32,924 nt of DNA from CAZIPN01 sp964541225 (GCA_964541225.1 CAZIPN010000023.1:1-32924), one strand, 5' to 3'. Counted from the first letter of the stretch, positions 1 through 7,856 are shown. A program made the numbers and translations. Notes: a model not told the origin generated them from the sequence alone.

Positions 1-251
1 GCGGCTTCTACCTCTACACCTCTGATCCCAACGAGAAGAACTCCATCGTTGCCAAGCTCTCGAAGTCCTACAAGCTCGAGGGTGTGGCATACAGCGTCTC
101 GAGGAGCACGGGGTCGCCCGTGTGGCGCTTCCGCAATCTGAAGGATGGCACGTATCTGTACTCGGCTGACCCTGCCGAGAAAGCCAATATCGTCGCCAAG
201 CTCTCTAAGACGTGGAAGCTTGAGGGAGTGGCGTACTTGATAGCGCCGTAG
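1..251 (+). CDS. C-terminal part of a secreted DUF5648-repeat protein (5' end outside window)
   Basis: Reading frame 3 is open from the window edge to the TAG at 249-251 and gives 82 residues. These form one and a half copies of a roughly 45-residue module. The module carries a WRFRNLKDGTYLYSADP-type core, then an EKANIVAKL segment and a closing KLEGVAY. This matches the DUF5648-type repeat (RF.N...YLYT...EK..I......KLEGVAY), found in secreted proteins and of unknown function. The fragment aligns without gaps to the last 82 residues of the complete protein ending at 3724, so the two are tandem paralogues. Nothing can be said about its N-terminal part, which lies upstream of the window. No catalytic residues are apparent, and a surface-binding or structural role is inference. 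Confidence 0.85.
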   Translation, partial: GFYLYTSDPNEKNSIVAKLSKSYKLEGVAYSVSRSTGSPVWRFRNLKDGTYLYSADPAEKANIVAKLSKTWKLEGVAYLIAP

Positions 252-347
252 CGCGGAACCGCACACAACGCCTCAGGGCGAAACCGCATACACGACTTCG
301 CCAGTACGGGTGTCCTTCGGGGCACCCGTGCTGCTGTCCAATCGCGG
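3..347 (+). repeat. Direct repeat, copy 1 (gene 3' end plus terminator)
   Basis: This stretch matches 3476-3819 at an offset of 3473 bases, with no indel through the stop codon. Similarity continues past the stop through the shared 3' untranslated sequence and hairpin, with only small indels there. It marks a tandem gene duplication with a conserved 3' end, and could serve as a site for homologous recombination between paralogues. Confidence 0.85.
306..329 (+). terminator. Hairpin terminator with UUCG loop
   Basis: A 10-pair stem (ACGGGTG at 306-312 pairing with CACCCGT at 323-329, then one T-G pair and two C-G pairs) closes on a TTCG tetraloop at 316-319. It lies 55 bases after the stop of the partial repeat protein. 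The same hairpin follows its paralogue at 3775-3802. No long T tract follows, so it may be a weak or factor-assisted terminator, or an mRNA 3' end stabiliser. Confidence 0.65.
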
Positions 348-423
348 CGCGCTGGCATCTTGCTCGCTGGTTATCGAGAGCGATTTGTGCGGTTGACTTG
401 TCGGTCTCTGGCGCTTCGGGCTG

Positions 424-432
424 TGCTACGAT
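424..432 (+). promoter_or_regulatory. Putative extended -10 promoter of the repeat-protein gene
   Basis: TGC followed by TACGAT forms an extended -10 element about 38 bases before the ATG at 470. A TTGACT at 393-398 is too far upstream (28-base spacer) to be its -35. If real, this promoter excludes the upstream TTG at 398 as translation start. Similar TGN-type extended -10 elements occur at 21686 and 31724. Confidence 0.4.
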
Positions 433-469
433 TCGCATCGACGGTGGATGGGGTGACGACCCATCTCGA

Positions 470-3400
470 ATGAACGGGGGAATCGGCGTGTCTTCGTACC
501 TGACTGTGCGTGGCGGGGTTTCCCGCGCGCGAATTGGTCTGCTGCTCTTCGTCTTCGCTGTGTGCATGGCGTGGGCGGGGGTGCTCGGCTTGCCGGCGTT
601 TGCGCTGGCCACTGCAGGGACCGGGAGTATCAGCGGGACGGTGACTGATGCGGTCTCTACGGGTCCCCTGAGCGATGTGACAGTGACAGCCTACACGTAC
701 GACTCGGGCGATTGGTATTGGGCGAACGAGAGCTACACCGACAGCAGCGGGGACTACAGCATTGATGATCTCGCGGCCGCCGTGTATCGGGTCGGGTTCT
801 TTGATGCGTCGGGCGACCACGTTGGTCAGTACTACGACGGCGAGGAGACCATAGACAGCAGCGACCCGGTGACCGTCGGTGTCGGCGCTGCGGTCCATAG
901 CGTCGACGCCGCGCTAGCTCAGGCATCTCATATCACCGGGACCGTGACCGATGCGGAATCCAGTGCTCTCTTGGAGGGTATCGAGGTCGACGCCCTTCAT
1001 CAGGACGGTACGGGCGACTGGGACTGGGAGTCGTCTGCCTATACCGAGACTGACGGGACGTACGATGTCGGCGGGCTCTCGGCAGGAACGTATTGGGTTA
1101 AGTTCTCCGACATCGAAGATGACGCCGACTACCTGACTCAGTACTACAACGGCGAGGCCTCGGAAGGTGACGCCGATGACGTTGTTGTCGGGGACGTCGC
1201 AACAGCCTCGGGCATCGACGCTGCGCTGGAACCGGCGTCCCGCATCACCGGTACTGTGACCGACGCAAGCACGGGCGATCCGATCACGTCCGAGGATATC
1301 GAAGTGTACGCCATCGAGATGGTGGATGGGGATTGGTGGTGGGATTCCCAGGTCTTCACCGGCGCCGATGGCACGTATTCGATTGGCGGTCTTGAGGCCG
1401 GGACATATCTCGTCGATTTCTACGACACCGCGGGCAACTATGTCGAGCAGTACTACAACGGCCAGCCCGGACTCGACACTGCCGACGAGGTTACGCTCGG
1501 CGACGCCGCGACAGCATCGGGCATTGATGCCGCCATGGCTCCCGCATCGCATATCACTGGGCACGTGACAGACGCGGTTACGCATGCCCCCATCACCTCG
1601 GAGGCGATCGAGGTTGGCGCGTACAAGTCGGAGTCTGACGGTTGGGACTACGTAAACGGGGCCAACACCGATTCAAGCGGCGCCTACTCGATTGGTGGTC
1701 TTGCGGCCGGGACGTACCGCGTCGACTTCTATGACGAGGATCACGACTATCTCGACCAGTACTACAACGGCAAGACGGTGTTTCAGGCTGCCGACGATAT
1801 CGTGGTCGGCGATACCGTGACAGTGTCGAACATCAATGCTGCCTTGCAGCACGGTTCTCACATCACCGGTACCGTGACTGATGCGACCATGGGCAGCCCG
1901 CTGGAGTCGGTCGAGGTCGACATCTATGAACCTGACGGATCAGGCGGGTGGGACTACGCCGCCGACGTATCAACTGGCTCGGACGGCACCTACGACGCCA
2001 GCGGGCTTGCGGCCGGGGACTACAAGATCGGGTTCTCTGACTGGAGCGGCGATCACGCGGCTCAGTACTACAACGACAAGACGACGATCAGCGTTGCCGA
2101 CACCATCACCGTCGGCGAGACGGCCACGGTGTCGCATATCGACGCGGCTCTGGCAGAGCCATCCCACATCACCGGAACCGTCACCGAAGCGGGCAGCGGA
2201 GACCCGCTGGAGTCGGTCGAGGTCGTGGCGTACACGTCGGATGGTTCGGGCGGTTGGACCGACGTCGGCGATGCTTCGACCGATTCGGATGGTGACTACA
2301 ACATCAGCGGCCTTGCCGCCGGAACGTACCGAGTCGGGTTCTTCGACGACTCGTATGCCGCTCAGTACTACAACGACAAGACGACGCTTGGCACGGCTGA
2401 CGACATCGAGGTCGATGAGGCAGGGACAGCCTCCGATATCGACGCGGTCCTGGGAGCGCCCTCCCATATCACTGGGCACGTGACCGACGCTTCCACGCAC
2501 GCGGCGATTACCCAGGGCCAAGTCTCGGCGTACGAGCCAAGCGGCTCGGGTGACTGGGACTGGGCGACGCAGGCCGATCTCGACTCGGTGGACGGCTCAT
2601 ACGACATAGGCGGCCTTGCTGCCGGAACCTACCGAGTCGAGTTCTATGCCTCATCGGCTGACTATGCTGTTCAGTACTACGACGGCAAGACGACGCTGGC
2701 CGACGCCGATGATGTTGCAGTCGGAGCGGGTGCAACGGTGTCGGACATTGACGGCGCGCTGGTGGCTGCCTCAAGCATCACCGGTCACGTGACCGACTCG
2801 ATCACGAGCGATCCGGTCGATTCCGTCGGTGTCACGGTGTACGCCTCAGATGGCTCGGGCGGTTGGGACGAGGTCGATGAGGCCGACGTCGCAGCTGATG
2901 GCTCCTACACCATTGGTGGTCTTGTGGCCGGAACGTACAAGGTCAAGTTCTACGACTACTCCGGTGGCCATGTCACTCAGTACTACGACGGCAAGACGAC
3001 GATAGGCGCCGCCGATGACGTCACTGTCGGCGCAGGCGACACGGCATCTGACATCGACGCGGCCATGGTGCCCGTCACCTACACCCTGCACTACGTCGCA
3101 GGTGACCACGGCTCGATCGAAGGCAGCGCCACACAGGTCGTGCGCAAGGGGGCAAGTGGCAGTGCCGTGACAGCGGTCCCGGATGCCGGCTATCACTTCG
3201 TGGGCTGGGATGACGCGAGCACAGCCAACCCCAGGACTGACACGAACGTCTCCGAAGACACTACCGTCGTAGCCTCCTTTGCCTCAGACACCTACTGGAA
3301 TGTCTATCGCTTCCGCAACCTGAAGAATGGCTACTACCTGTGGACCGCAAGCGAGGTTGAAAAGAACAACATCGTGGCCACGATGGCAAAGACGTGGAAG

Positions 3401-3724
3401 CTCGAAGGTGTTGCCTACCGGATCAACATCTGGACCAACACCTCGCCTCTGTGGCGCTTCCGCAATCTGAAGAGTGGCTTCTACCTCTACACGTCTGATC
3501 CCAACGAGAAGAACTCCATCGTTGCCAACCTCTCCAAGTACTACAAGCTTGAGGGAGCGGCCTACAACGTCTCCAGGACTACCGGTTCTCCGGTGTGGCG
3601 CTTCCAGAACCTCAAGGATGGCACCTATCTGTACTCGGCTGACCCGAATGAGAAAGCCAACATCGTCGCCAAGCTCTACAAGACGTGGAAGCTTGAGGGA
3701 GTCGCGTATCTGATAGCGCCGTAG
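470..3724 (+). CDS. Large secreted multi-repeat surface protein (carboxypeptidase-regulatory-like, InlB-like and DUF5648-like repeats)
   Basis: About 1084 residues. Residues about 21-48 form a hydrophobic signal segment ending in an alanine-rich LPAFALA. Eight repeats of roughly 102 residues follow (about 54-870). Each opens with an ITGTVTDA-like strand, has a central GTY.IGGLAAGTYRV..YD core and closes with QYYNGKTT. This is the carboxypeptidase-regulatory-like or Cna-B-like beta-sandwich pattern. Next comes one InlB-type repeat (about 871-943, with GYHFVGWDD), then three DUF5648-like modules to the end. There is no LPXTG or other visible anchor, so it is secreted or held by the C-terminal modules. 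An ATG at 470 was chosen. GTG at 488 is a serious alternative because GGGGG lies just before it. The TTG at 398 precedes the likely promoter. The natural role is not known; adhesion or a surface layer is inference. Confidence 0.85.
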   Translation: MNGGIGVSSYLTVRGGVSRARIGLLLFVFAVCMAWAGVLGLPAFALATAGTGSISGTVTDAVSTGPLSDVTVTAYTYDSGDWYWANESYTDSSGDYSIDDLAAAVYRVGFFDASGDHVGQYYDGEETIDSSDPVTVGVGAAVHSVDAALAQASHITGTVTDAESSALLEGIEVDALHQDGTGDWDWESSAYTETDGTYDVGGLSAGTYWVKFSDIEDDADYLTQYYNGEASEGDADDVVVGDVATASGIDAALEPASRITGTVTDASTGDPITSEDIEVYAIEMVDGDWWWDSQVFTGADGTYSIGGLEAGTYLVDFYDTAGNYVEQYYNGQPGLDTADEVTLGDAATASGIDAAMAPASHITGHVTDAVTHAPITSEAIEVGAYKSESDGWDYVNGANTDSSGAYSIGGLAAGTYRVDFYDEDHDYLDQYYNGKTVFQAADDIVVGDTVTVSNINAALQHGSHITGTVTDATMGSPLESVEVDIYEPDGSGGWDYAADVSTGSDGTYDASGLAAGDYKIGFSDWSGDHAAQYYNDKTTISVADTITVGETATVSHIDAALAEPSHITGTVTEAGSGDPLESVEVVAYTSDGSGGWTDVGDASTDSDGDYNISGLAAGTYRVGFFDDSYAAQYYNDKTTLGTADDIEVDEAGTASDIDAVLGAPSHITGHVTDASTHAAITQGQVSAYEPSGSGDWDWATQADLDSVDGSYDIGGLAAGTYRVEFYASSADYAVQYYDGKTTLADADDVAVGAGATVSDIDGALVAASSITGHVTDSITSDPVDSVGVTVYASDGSGGWDEVDEADVAADGSYTIGGLVAGTYKVKFYDYSGGHVTQYYDGKTTIGAADDVTVGAGDTASDIDAAMVPVTYTLHYVAGDHGSIEGSATQVVRKGASGSAVTAVPDAGYHFVGWDDASTANPRTDTNVSEDTTVVASFASDTYWNVYRFRNLKNGYYLWTASEVEKNNIVATMAKTWKLEGVAYRINIWTNTSPLWRFRNLKSGFYLYTSDPNEKNSIVANLSKYYKLEGAAYNVSRTTGSPVWRFQNLKDGTYLYSADPNEKANIVAKLYKTWKLEGVAYLIAP
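629..3078 (+). repeat. Eight tandem coding repeats of about 306 bp
   Basis: Repeat starts, read from the conserved ATCACCGG-type bases, fall near 629, 932, 1244, 1553, 1862, 2168, 2468 and 2777. That is a period of 300-312 bp, always in frame. Protein conservation is strongest in the ITGTVTDA, GGLAAGTYRV and QYYNGKTT segments, while the residues between them vary. Nucleotide identity between units is moderate, so the array is old rather than a recent expansion. Confidence 0.9.
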
Positions 3725-3819
3725 CGCGGAACCGCACACAACCCGCAGGGCCAAACCGCATACACGACTCGCCAGTACGGGTGTCCTCCGGGGCACCCGT
3801 ACTGCTGTCCAAGCGCGGC
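3476..3819 (+). repeat. Direct repeat, copy 2 (gene 3' end plus terminator)
   Basis: This is the partner of 3-347. It covers the last one and a half DUF5648-like modules, the stop codon and the 3' hairpin of the complete repeat protein. Past 3819 the two copies diverge, which defines one edge of the duplicated unit. Confidence 0.85.
3775..3802 (+). terminator. Hairpin terminator of the repeat-protein gene
   Basis: The stem GTACGGGTG (3775-3783) pairs with CACCCGTAC (3794-3802), with further pairing (TCC/GGG) closing on a TCCG loop. It lies about 50 bases after the stop and between two convergent genes, and its counterpart occurs at 306-329. The loop change from TTCG to TCCG and the extended base pairs preserve the fold, which supports function. 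No T tract is present. Confidence 0.65.
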
Positions 3820-3854
3820 CCGCATCGGGCGTCTTACTTGCCGCTAGCTGCGCG

Positions 3855-5153
3855 TCAGGGCCGCAGTCCGGTCTTGCGAAGGAAGGTGCCAACGCGGCGG
3901 CGCGTCATCCGGTACGGCCCGATCTTGCGAAGGGCCAGCAGTTGAGCCGCCCGCTCGGCATGCTTCTGAGAATGGACCTCGTCGGCATCCCACAGATCTC
4001 TTATTGCCGAGATAGCGCCGCCCTGGAGAAAGACCTCGCGCGCGCGGTCCATCGTCTGACTCGCTGCCTGGCCGAGACGTAGTCGCAGCGGCGCGTCCTC
4101 GGCGAGCCGCTGCATCCACTGCGCGGCTGCGGTGACGTCGGGTTCCGCCCACATCTGGTTCTCGCCGATTGCGTCGGCGACGTATGTTGGGTGGTTCGAG
4201 GTGACCGGCACGAGCGTGTGCCCGACAAGGCACGAGTTCTCTTCGGTCATGTAGTCCATGTTGCCTGACCATGCCGTGGCGATGACCGCCTTACCCAGCG
4301 ACATTGCTTCCATGAGGTTCAGGCCGAGTCCCTCAGCCCGGTGGAGTGACACGTAGACGTCACACGAACTGTTCAGCGACAAGACGTCGGCGTAGCTCAG
4401 GCGGTCCTCGATCGTCGTTACCCTCGGATCGGACTTCAGCGAGGCAATCAGCTCGTCGGTTTCTCGGCTGAAGTTGCGCGAGATTCGGCTGTTGTTGAGC
4501 TTCACCACAAGCCGAGCATTGCTGTCGGCTTCGGGCGGAAACGCCATCCTGAACGCTTCGAGGGCGGCGCGCGGGTTCTTGCGCTCGAGATCGCTCGCGA
4601 CGTCAATGACCATCAGGAAGGCGATGGCGTCTGCAGGAATGTGCCACCGAGCGCGATTCGGGCGCACGTCGGCAGGCAAGAAGACGGCCTGGGGGTAGTG
4701 GACTGCGACCGCATCGGGGCACGATCGATTGACGGTGTCGAGGATGTAGCGCGTCGGAGCCAAGACGAGATCAACGTTGTTGAGCACGGGGACCCAGTAC
4801 TGCTCCGGCAGGTACGTGAGCTCCCAGAAGGGGACGCATGCGTTGACTCGCGTCACTGGATCGAACATGCGACGGTCGTCGACCATCGCGTTTACGACAT
4901 CGGGCGGGTTGAGATGGATGAGGTTGATCGCGAAAGGGGGCGGCTTGGACCCACACGCCAGGTGCTGGTACGTCAGGTCGTGCCCAGAGCGGCCTCCACC
5001 GGCATCGATGTCGACCACGCAGACAGACTCGCCGCATGCCGAGAGCATGTGAATCGTGTTGCGGCATGCCACAGCGAGCCCGAGGTTGCCGGAGATGTGC
5101 CCCAGTACGTTGAAGCCGAACGGTACCTGCTCTTGGTTCTCACGTACGCTCAC
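3855..5153 (-). CDS. GT4-family glycosyltransferase
   Basis: A 432-residue protein read on the minus strand. The C-terminal half has the GT4 (GT-B fold) signature: AEGLGLNLMEAMSLGKAVIATAWSG, with the EGLGL...EA glutamates that bind the donor nucleotide. Before it come DRLSYADVLSLNSSCDVYVSL and a VVKLNN strand. The N-terminal half begins with FGFNVLGHISGNLGLAVACRN, the usual GT4 acceptor-domain glycine loop. No signal peptide or membrane span is seen, so it is cytoplasmic or membrane-peripheral. The start was set at GTG (5151-5153), which has GGAG about ten bases upstream; an ATG at 5208-5210 would add 19 poorly matching residues. It diverges from the rml operon and probably adds a sugar to the same polysaccharide. 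Donor and acceptor cannot be read from the sequence. Confidence 0.85.
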   Translation of the reverse strand: MSVRENQEQVPFGFNVLGHISGNLGLAVACRNTIHMLSACGESVCVVDIDAGGGRSGHDLTYQHLACGSKPPPFAINLIHLNPPDVVNAMVDDRRMFDPVTRVNACVPFWELTYLPEQYWVPVLNNVDLVLAPTRYILDTVNRSCPDAVAVHYPQAVFLPADVRPNRARWHIPADAIAFLMVIDVASDLERKNPRAALEAFRMAFPPEADSNARLVVKLNNSRISRNFSRETDELIASLKSDPRVTTIEDRLSYADVLSLNSSCDVYVSLHRAEGLGLNLMEAMSLGKAVIATAWSGNMDYMTEENSCLVGHTLVPVTSNHPTYVADAIGENQMWAEPDVTAAAQWMQRLAEDAPLRLRLGQAASQTMDRAREVFLQGGAISAIRDLWDADEVHSQKHAERAAQLLALRKIGPYRMTRRRVGTFLRKTGLRP

Positions 5154-5236
5154 GGCATGCCATCTCCAGCTGCAGTTTGGCGAGTCATTCGGATGTAGAC
5201 GGTAGCACACGCCCGCTGCCTGAGACGGTCATGCGC

Positions 5237-5242
5237 TACACT
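5237..5242 (+). promoter_or_regulatory. Putative -10 element of the rml operon
   Basis: TACACT lies about 45 bases before the rmlA ATG in the divergent intergenic region. The -35 region at the normal spacing is not close to consensus, so this rests mainly on position and on being AT-rich in a GC-rich spacer. Confidence 0.3.
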
Positions 5243-5286
5243 CATGGCGCCCCGTACCGATCAGCCCGGAGGGACGCTCTCAGCCG

Positions 5287-6147
5287 ATGAAGGGCATCAT
5301 CCTCGCCGGAGGTTCCGGCACGAGATTGCACCCGGTCACACGCGGCACATCGAAGCAGCTGCTGCCTGTCTATGACAAGCCGATGATCTACTATCCGCTT
5401 TCGGTGCTCATGCTCTCGGGGATTCGCGAGATTCTCATCATCACGACGCCCGACGACCGAGTCGCGTTCGAACGACTTCTCGGCAATGGATCGCAATGGG
5501 GCGTCGCTCTCACGTATGCCGTGCAGCCCACACCTGGAGGGCTTGCTCAGGCGTTCCTCATCGGCGAGGAATTCCTTGAAGGTGGGCCGGCCTGTCTTGT
5601 CCTCGGCGACAACATCTTCTATGGCAGCAATCTCGCCGAGATGGTGCAGGACGCTCGGGAGCGCGCGTCGGCGGGCGGCGCAGTTGTCTTTGGCTATCAG
5701 GTGAGCGACCCCGAGCGCTACGGCGTGGTTGAATTCGACGGTGACGGGCGAGCGCTTTCCATCGAGGAGAAGCCGACAACCCCTCGGTCGAACTTCGCGG
5801 TGACTGGTCTGTACTTCTATGACTCGCGCGTGTGCGAGATGGCGAAGGAAGTCAAACCCTCGGCGAGGGGCGAACTCGAGATCACGACACTGAACAACAT
5901 GTATCTGTCCGACGGCAGCCTGACTGTTCAGGTCATGAGCCGGGGCATGGCGTGGCTGGACACGGGGACACCGGATTCGCTTCTGGAGGCCGCGTCGTAC
6001 GTGCAGATCATCGAGAAGCGCCAGGGTCAGAAGATCGCATGCCTTGAGGAGGTGGCCCTGCGCATGGGGTTGATCGACGAGGCTGCAGTGCGAGCCGCCG
6101 CAGAGGGCGCGAGCTCGGAGTACTATCGCTACCTCTTGGGGTTGTAG
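5287..6147 (+). CDS. rmlA: Glucose-1-phosphate thymidylyltransferase (RmlA)
   Basis: 286 residues, the normal length for RmlA. It makes dTDP-glucose from dTTP and glucose 1-phosphate, the first step to dTDP-L-rhamnose. The N-terminus carries the nucleotidyltransferase loop GGSGTRLHP (residues 8-16) followed by KQLLPVYDKPMIYYPLS, with the lysine-containing sugar nucleotide site. LVLGDNIFYG (around residue 105) holds the metal-binding aspartate. YGVVEFD, IEEKP and WLDTGTPDSLLEA are standard RmlA blocks. GGAGGG lies 13 bases before the ATG, a rather long spacing. It is the first gene of the rml cluster and is followed by rmlC-like, rmlB and rmlD genes. No anomaly is seen. Confidence 0.97.
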   Translation: MKGIILAGGSGTRLHPVTRGTSKQLLPVYDKPMIYYPLSVLMLSGIREILIITTPDDRVAFERLLGNGSQWGVALTYAVQPTPGGLAQAFLIGEEFLEGGPACLVLGDNIFYGSNLAEMVQDARERASAGGAVVFGYQVSDPERYGVVEFDGDGRALSIEEKPTTPRSNFAVTGLYFYDSRVCEMAKEVKPSARGELEITTLNNMYLSDGSLTVQVMSRGMAWLDTGTPDSLLEAASYVQIIEKRQGQKIACLEEVALRMGLIDEAAVRAAAEGASSEYYRYLLGL

Positions 6148-6172
6148 GGGACGGGACCATCCCTTGTTGGCG

Positions 6173-6313
6173 ATGTGCTTGAGCCGCGTCGCGTTCTACA
6201 AGGGACTCGGATTCAAACCCATGGAGGTGGCTCGAGGAAGGTCTCGAGTCGCTGGAGCGGTCCCGACGTATCTCGCGGTGAAGAGGATCGAGCGAGCTCT
6301 CGGCGGCTCGTAG
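6173..6313 (+). pseudogene. Small ORF, probable gene remnant (acetyltransferase-like tail)
   Basis: A 46-codon ORF starts at an ATG inside the gap between rmlA and the rmlC-like gene. It contains the segment FYKGLGFKPMEVARG and then YLAVKRIERAL. The FY..LGF pattern followed by a strand and a basic helix is the shape of the last strand and helix of a GNAT acetyltransferase. Its third codon positions are GC-rich, as in genuine genes nearby. The frame stays open upstream of the ATG, through 6149-6172. No ribosome-binding site is obvious. It could be the stump of a deleted gene, a real small protein, or chance. The family assignment is inference from a short stretch. Confidence 0.35.
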
Positions 6314-6338
6314 GGCTCAAGTCACCCCCATGCGCCGG

Positions 6339-6360
6339 TGCGCTACTATTGCGTAGCGCA
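6339..6360 (+). promoter_or_regulatory. Perfect 8-bp inverted repeat upstream of the rmlC-like gene
   Basis: TGCGCTAC at 6339-6346 and GTAGCGCA at 6353-6360 are perfect reverse complements separated by TATTGC. A TACTAT (6344-6349), a possible -10 element, overlaps the left arm. The ribosome-binding site GGGAGGGG follows at about 6368-6375. It may be an operator over an internal promoter, an mRNA hairpin affecting translation, or a terminator for the upstream remnant. Confidence 0.45.
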
Positions 6361-6381
6361 ACTACTTGGGAGGGGCTACCC

Positions 6382-6837
6382 ATGATCGACGGTGTGAAGG
6401 TGAAGGAACTCAAGGTCATGCCCGACGAGCGGGGCTTGCTCATGGAGATGTTTCGCTCCGACGATCCGGACTTCCAGAAGTTTGGCCAGGTCTACGTCAC
6501 GATGGTCTATCCGGGCGTGGTCAAGGCCTGGCACTACCACAAGCTGCAGACCGACCATTTCGTCTGTCTGGGCGGGATGGCTAAGGTCGTGCTTCATGAC
6601 TCGCGCGAAGATTCGCCGACGCGGGGCGAGACCAACGAGTTCGTTATCGGCTGGCAACGCCAACGCATGGTCGTGATTCCGAAGGGCGTCTACCACGGAT
6701 TCACCCCTGTCGGCAACGAGCCAGCCTACATCGTCAACGTGCCGACAGAGGTCTACAACTACGCCGAGCCCGATGAGTATCGGCTTCCCTTCGACGACGC
6801 TTCGATCGGCTACGACTGGAGCGTGAAGAACGGATGA
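6382..6837 (+). CDS. rmlC: dTDP-4-dehydrorhamnose 3,5-epimerase family protein (RmlC-like)
   Basis: 151 residues, shorter than classical RmlC (about 180-200). It is a single cupin domain. WHYHKLQTDHF (residues 50-60) supplies the histidine of the epimerase active site, YVTMVYPGVVKAWH leads into it, and YNYAEPDEYRLPFDD (residues 125-139) with IGYDW closes the fold as in RmlC. The reaction would be epimerisation at C3 and C5 of dTDP-4-keto-6-deoxyglucose. The start is fixed by GGGAGGGG about seven bases before the ATG; a longer frame from TTG at 6175 lacks homology. Its stop overlaps the rmlB start by ATGA, showing translational coupling. Because it is a short variant, a related sugar epimerase or isomerase activity is possible, but the rmlA-B-D context favours RmlC. 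Confidence 0.85.
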   Translation: MIDGVKVKELKVMPDERGLLMEMFRSDDPDFQKFGQVYVTMVYPGVVKAWHYHKLQTDHFVCLGGMAKVVLHDSREDSPTRGETNEFVIGWQRQRMVVIPKGVYHGFTPVGNEPAYIVNVPTEVYNYAEPDEYRLPFDDASIGYDWSVKNG

Positions 6838-7856
6838 GGGTTCTCGTCTGCGGCGGAGCGGGCTTCATCGGCTCCGAGTTCGTGCGCCGCATGCTTCACA
6901 AGCACGATGACTGGGAGATTGTCTGCTACGACAAGCTCACCTACGCAGGCAACCTCGAGAATCTGAAACCCGTCGAGGCCAATCCACGCTACAGCTTCGT
7001 GCGCGGTGACATCGGGGACGGGGTGGCTGTCGGTGCCGCGATCGATGCGGCCGGTGGCGTGGATGCGATCGTGAACTTCGCCGCCGAGACGCACGTCGAT
7101 CGCTCGATCGCCGAGCCCGAGGCGTTCTTGCACACCGACATCCTCGGCACGCATACGCTGCTTGAGGCCGTGCGCGAGCGAGACATAGCCAAGATGGTGC
7201 AGGTCTCGACCGACGAGGTGTACGGCTCGATCGAGTCGGGGTCGTTCTGCGAGACCGATTGCGTGCGGCCCTCAAGCCCGTACTCGGCGAGCAAGGCGGG
7301 CGGCGACCTGCAAGTGCTCGCGTATCACACGACCTACGGCACGCCCGCGCTCATCACGCGGGGGAGCAACACGTACGGGCCGTATCAGTACCCCGAGAAG
7401 CTGATCCCGCTCTTCGTGACCAATGCGCTGGAGGGCGGGAAGCTACCGCTGTACGGCGATGGCATGAACGTCCGCGACTGGCTGCACGTGAGCGATCACG
7501 CTGACGGAATCGAGGCAGCGCTGCTGCACGGTGAGCCCGGCGAGGTCTACAACATCGGCGGCGGAAACGAGCGCACAAACCGCGAGATCACGACGATCGT
7601 CATCAACGAGCTGGGGCTGTCGTGGGCAGAGTACGTCGAACACGTCACCGATCGACCGGGCCACGACCGCCGCTACTCGATCGCGTGCGATGAAGCGCGC
7701 GAGAAGCTTGGCTGGACCCCGCAGATCGATTTCGCCGAGGGCCTGGGCCAGACGATTCGTTGGTACCGCGAGAACGAGTGGTGGTGGAGCAAGATCAAGC
7801 ATCACACCGAGGAGTTCGCCGACTGGCAGAAGCGCTGGTATGACGAGCGGACCTGA
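6834..7856 (+). CDS. rmlB: dTDP-glucose 4,6-dehydratase (RmlB)
   Basis: 340 residues, normal for RmlB. It converts dTDP-glucose to dTDP-4-keto-6-deoxyglucose. The extended SDR features are clear: the NAD-binding loop GGAGFIGSEFV (residues 8-18), YDKLTYAGNLENL, the NFAAETHVDRS block, the STDEVYGS active-site strand, the catalytic YSASK, and TRGSNTYGPYQYPEKLIPLF. RPGHDRRYSIA near residue 275 is the family's substrate-binding segment. It overlaps the preceding gene by 4 bp. A second reading frame starts at 7840, inside its last codons, and appears to be the beginning of the next gene. Confidence 0.97.
   Translation: MRVLVCGGAGFIGSEFVRRMLHKHDDWEIVCYDKLTYAGNLENLKPVEANPRYSFVRGDIGDGVAVGAAIDAAGGVDAIVNFAAETHVDRSIAEPEAFLHTDILGTHTLLEAVRERDIAKMVQVSTDEVYGSIESGSFCETDCVRPSSPYSASKAGGDLQVLAYHTTYGTPALITRGSNTYGPYQYPEKLIPLFVTNALEGGKLPLYGDGMNVRDWLHVSDHADGIEAALLHGEPGEVYNIGGGNERTNREITTIVINELGLSWAEYVEHVTDRPGHDRRYSIACDEAREKLGWTPQIDFAEGLGQTIRWYRENEWWWSKIKHHTEEFADWQKRWYDERT

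Noticed and set aside
398..469. TTG start for the large repeat protein
   Set aside because: It precedes the likely promoter and adds residues without signal-peptide character; ATG 470 or GTG 488 is better.
629..3078. Repeat array as a CRISPR-like structure
   Set aside because: The period is about 306 bp, always in frame, and codes for a known beta-sandwich repeat.
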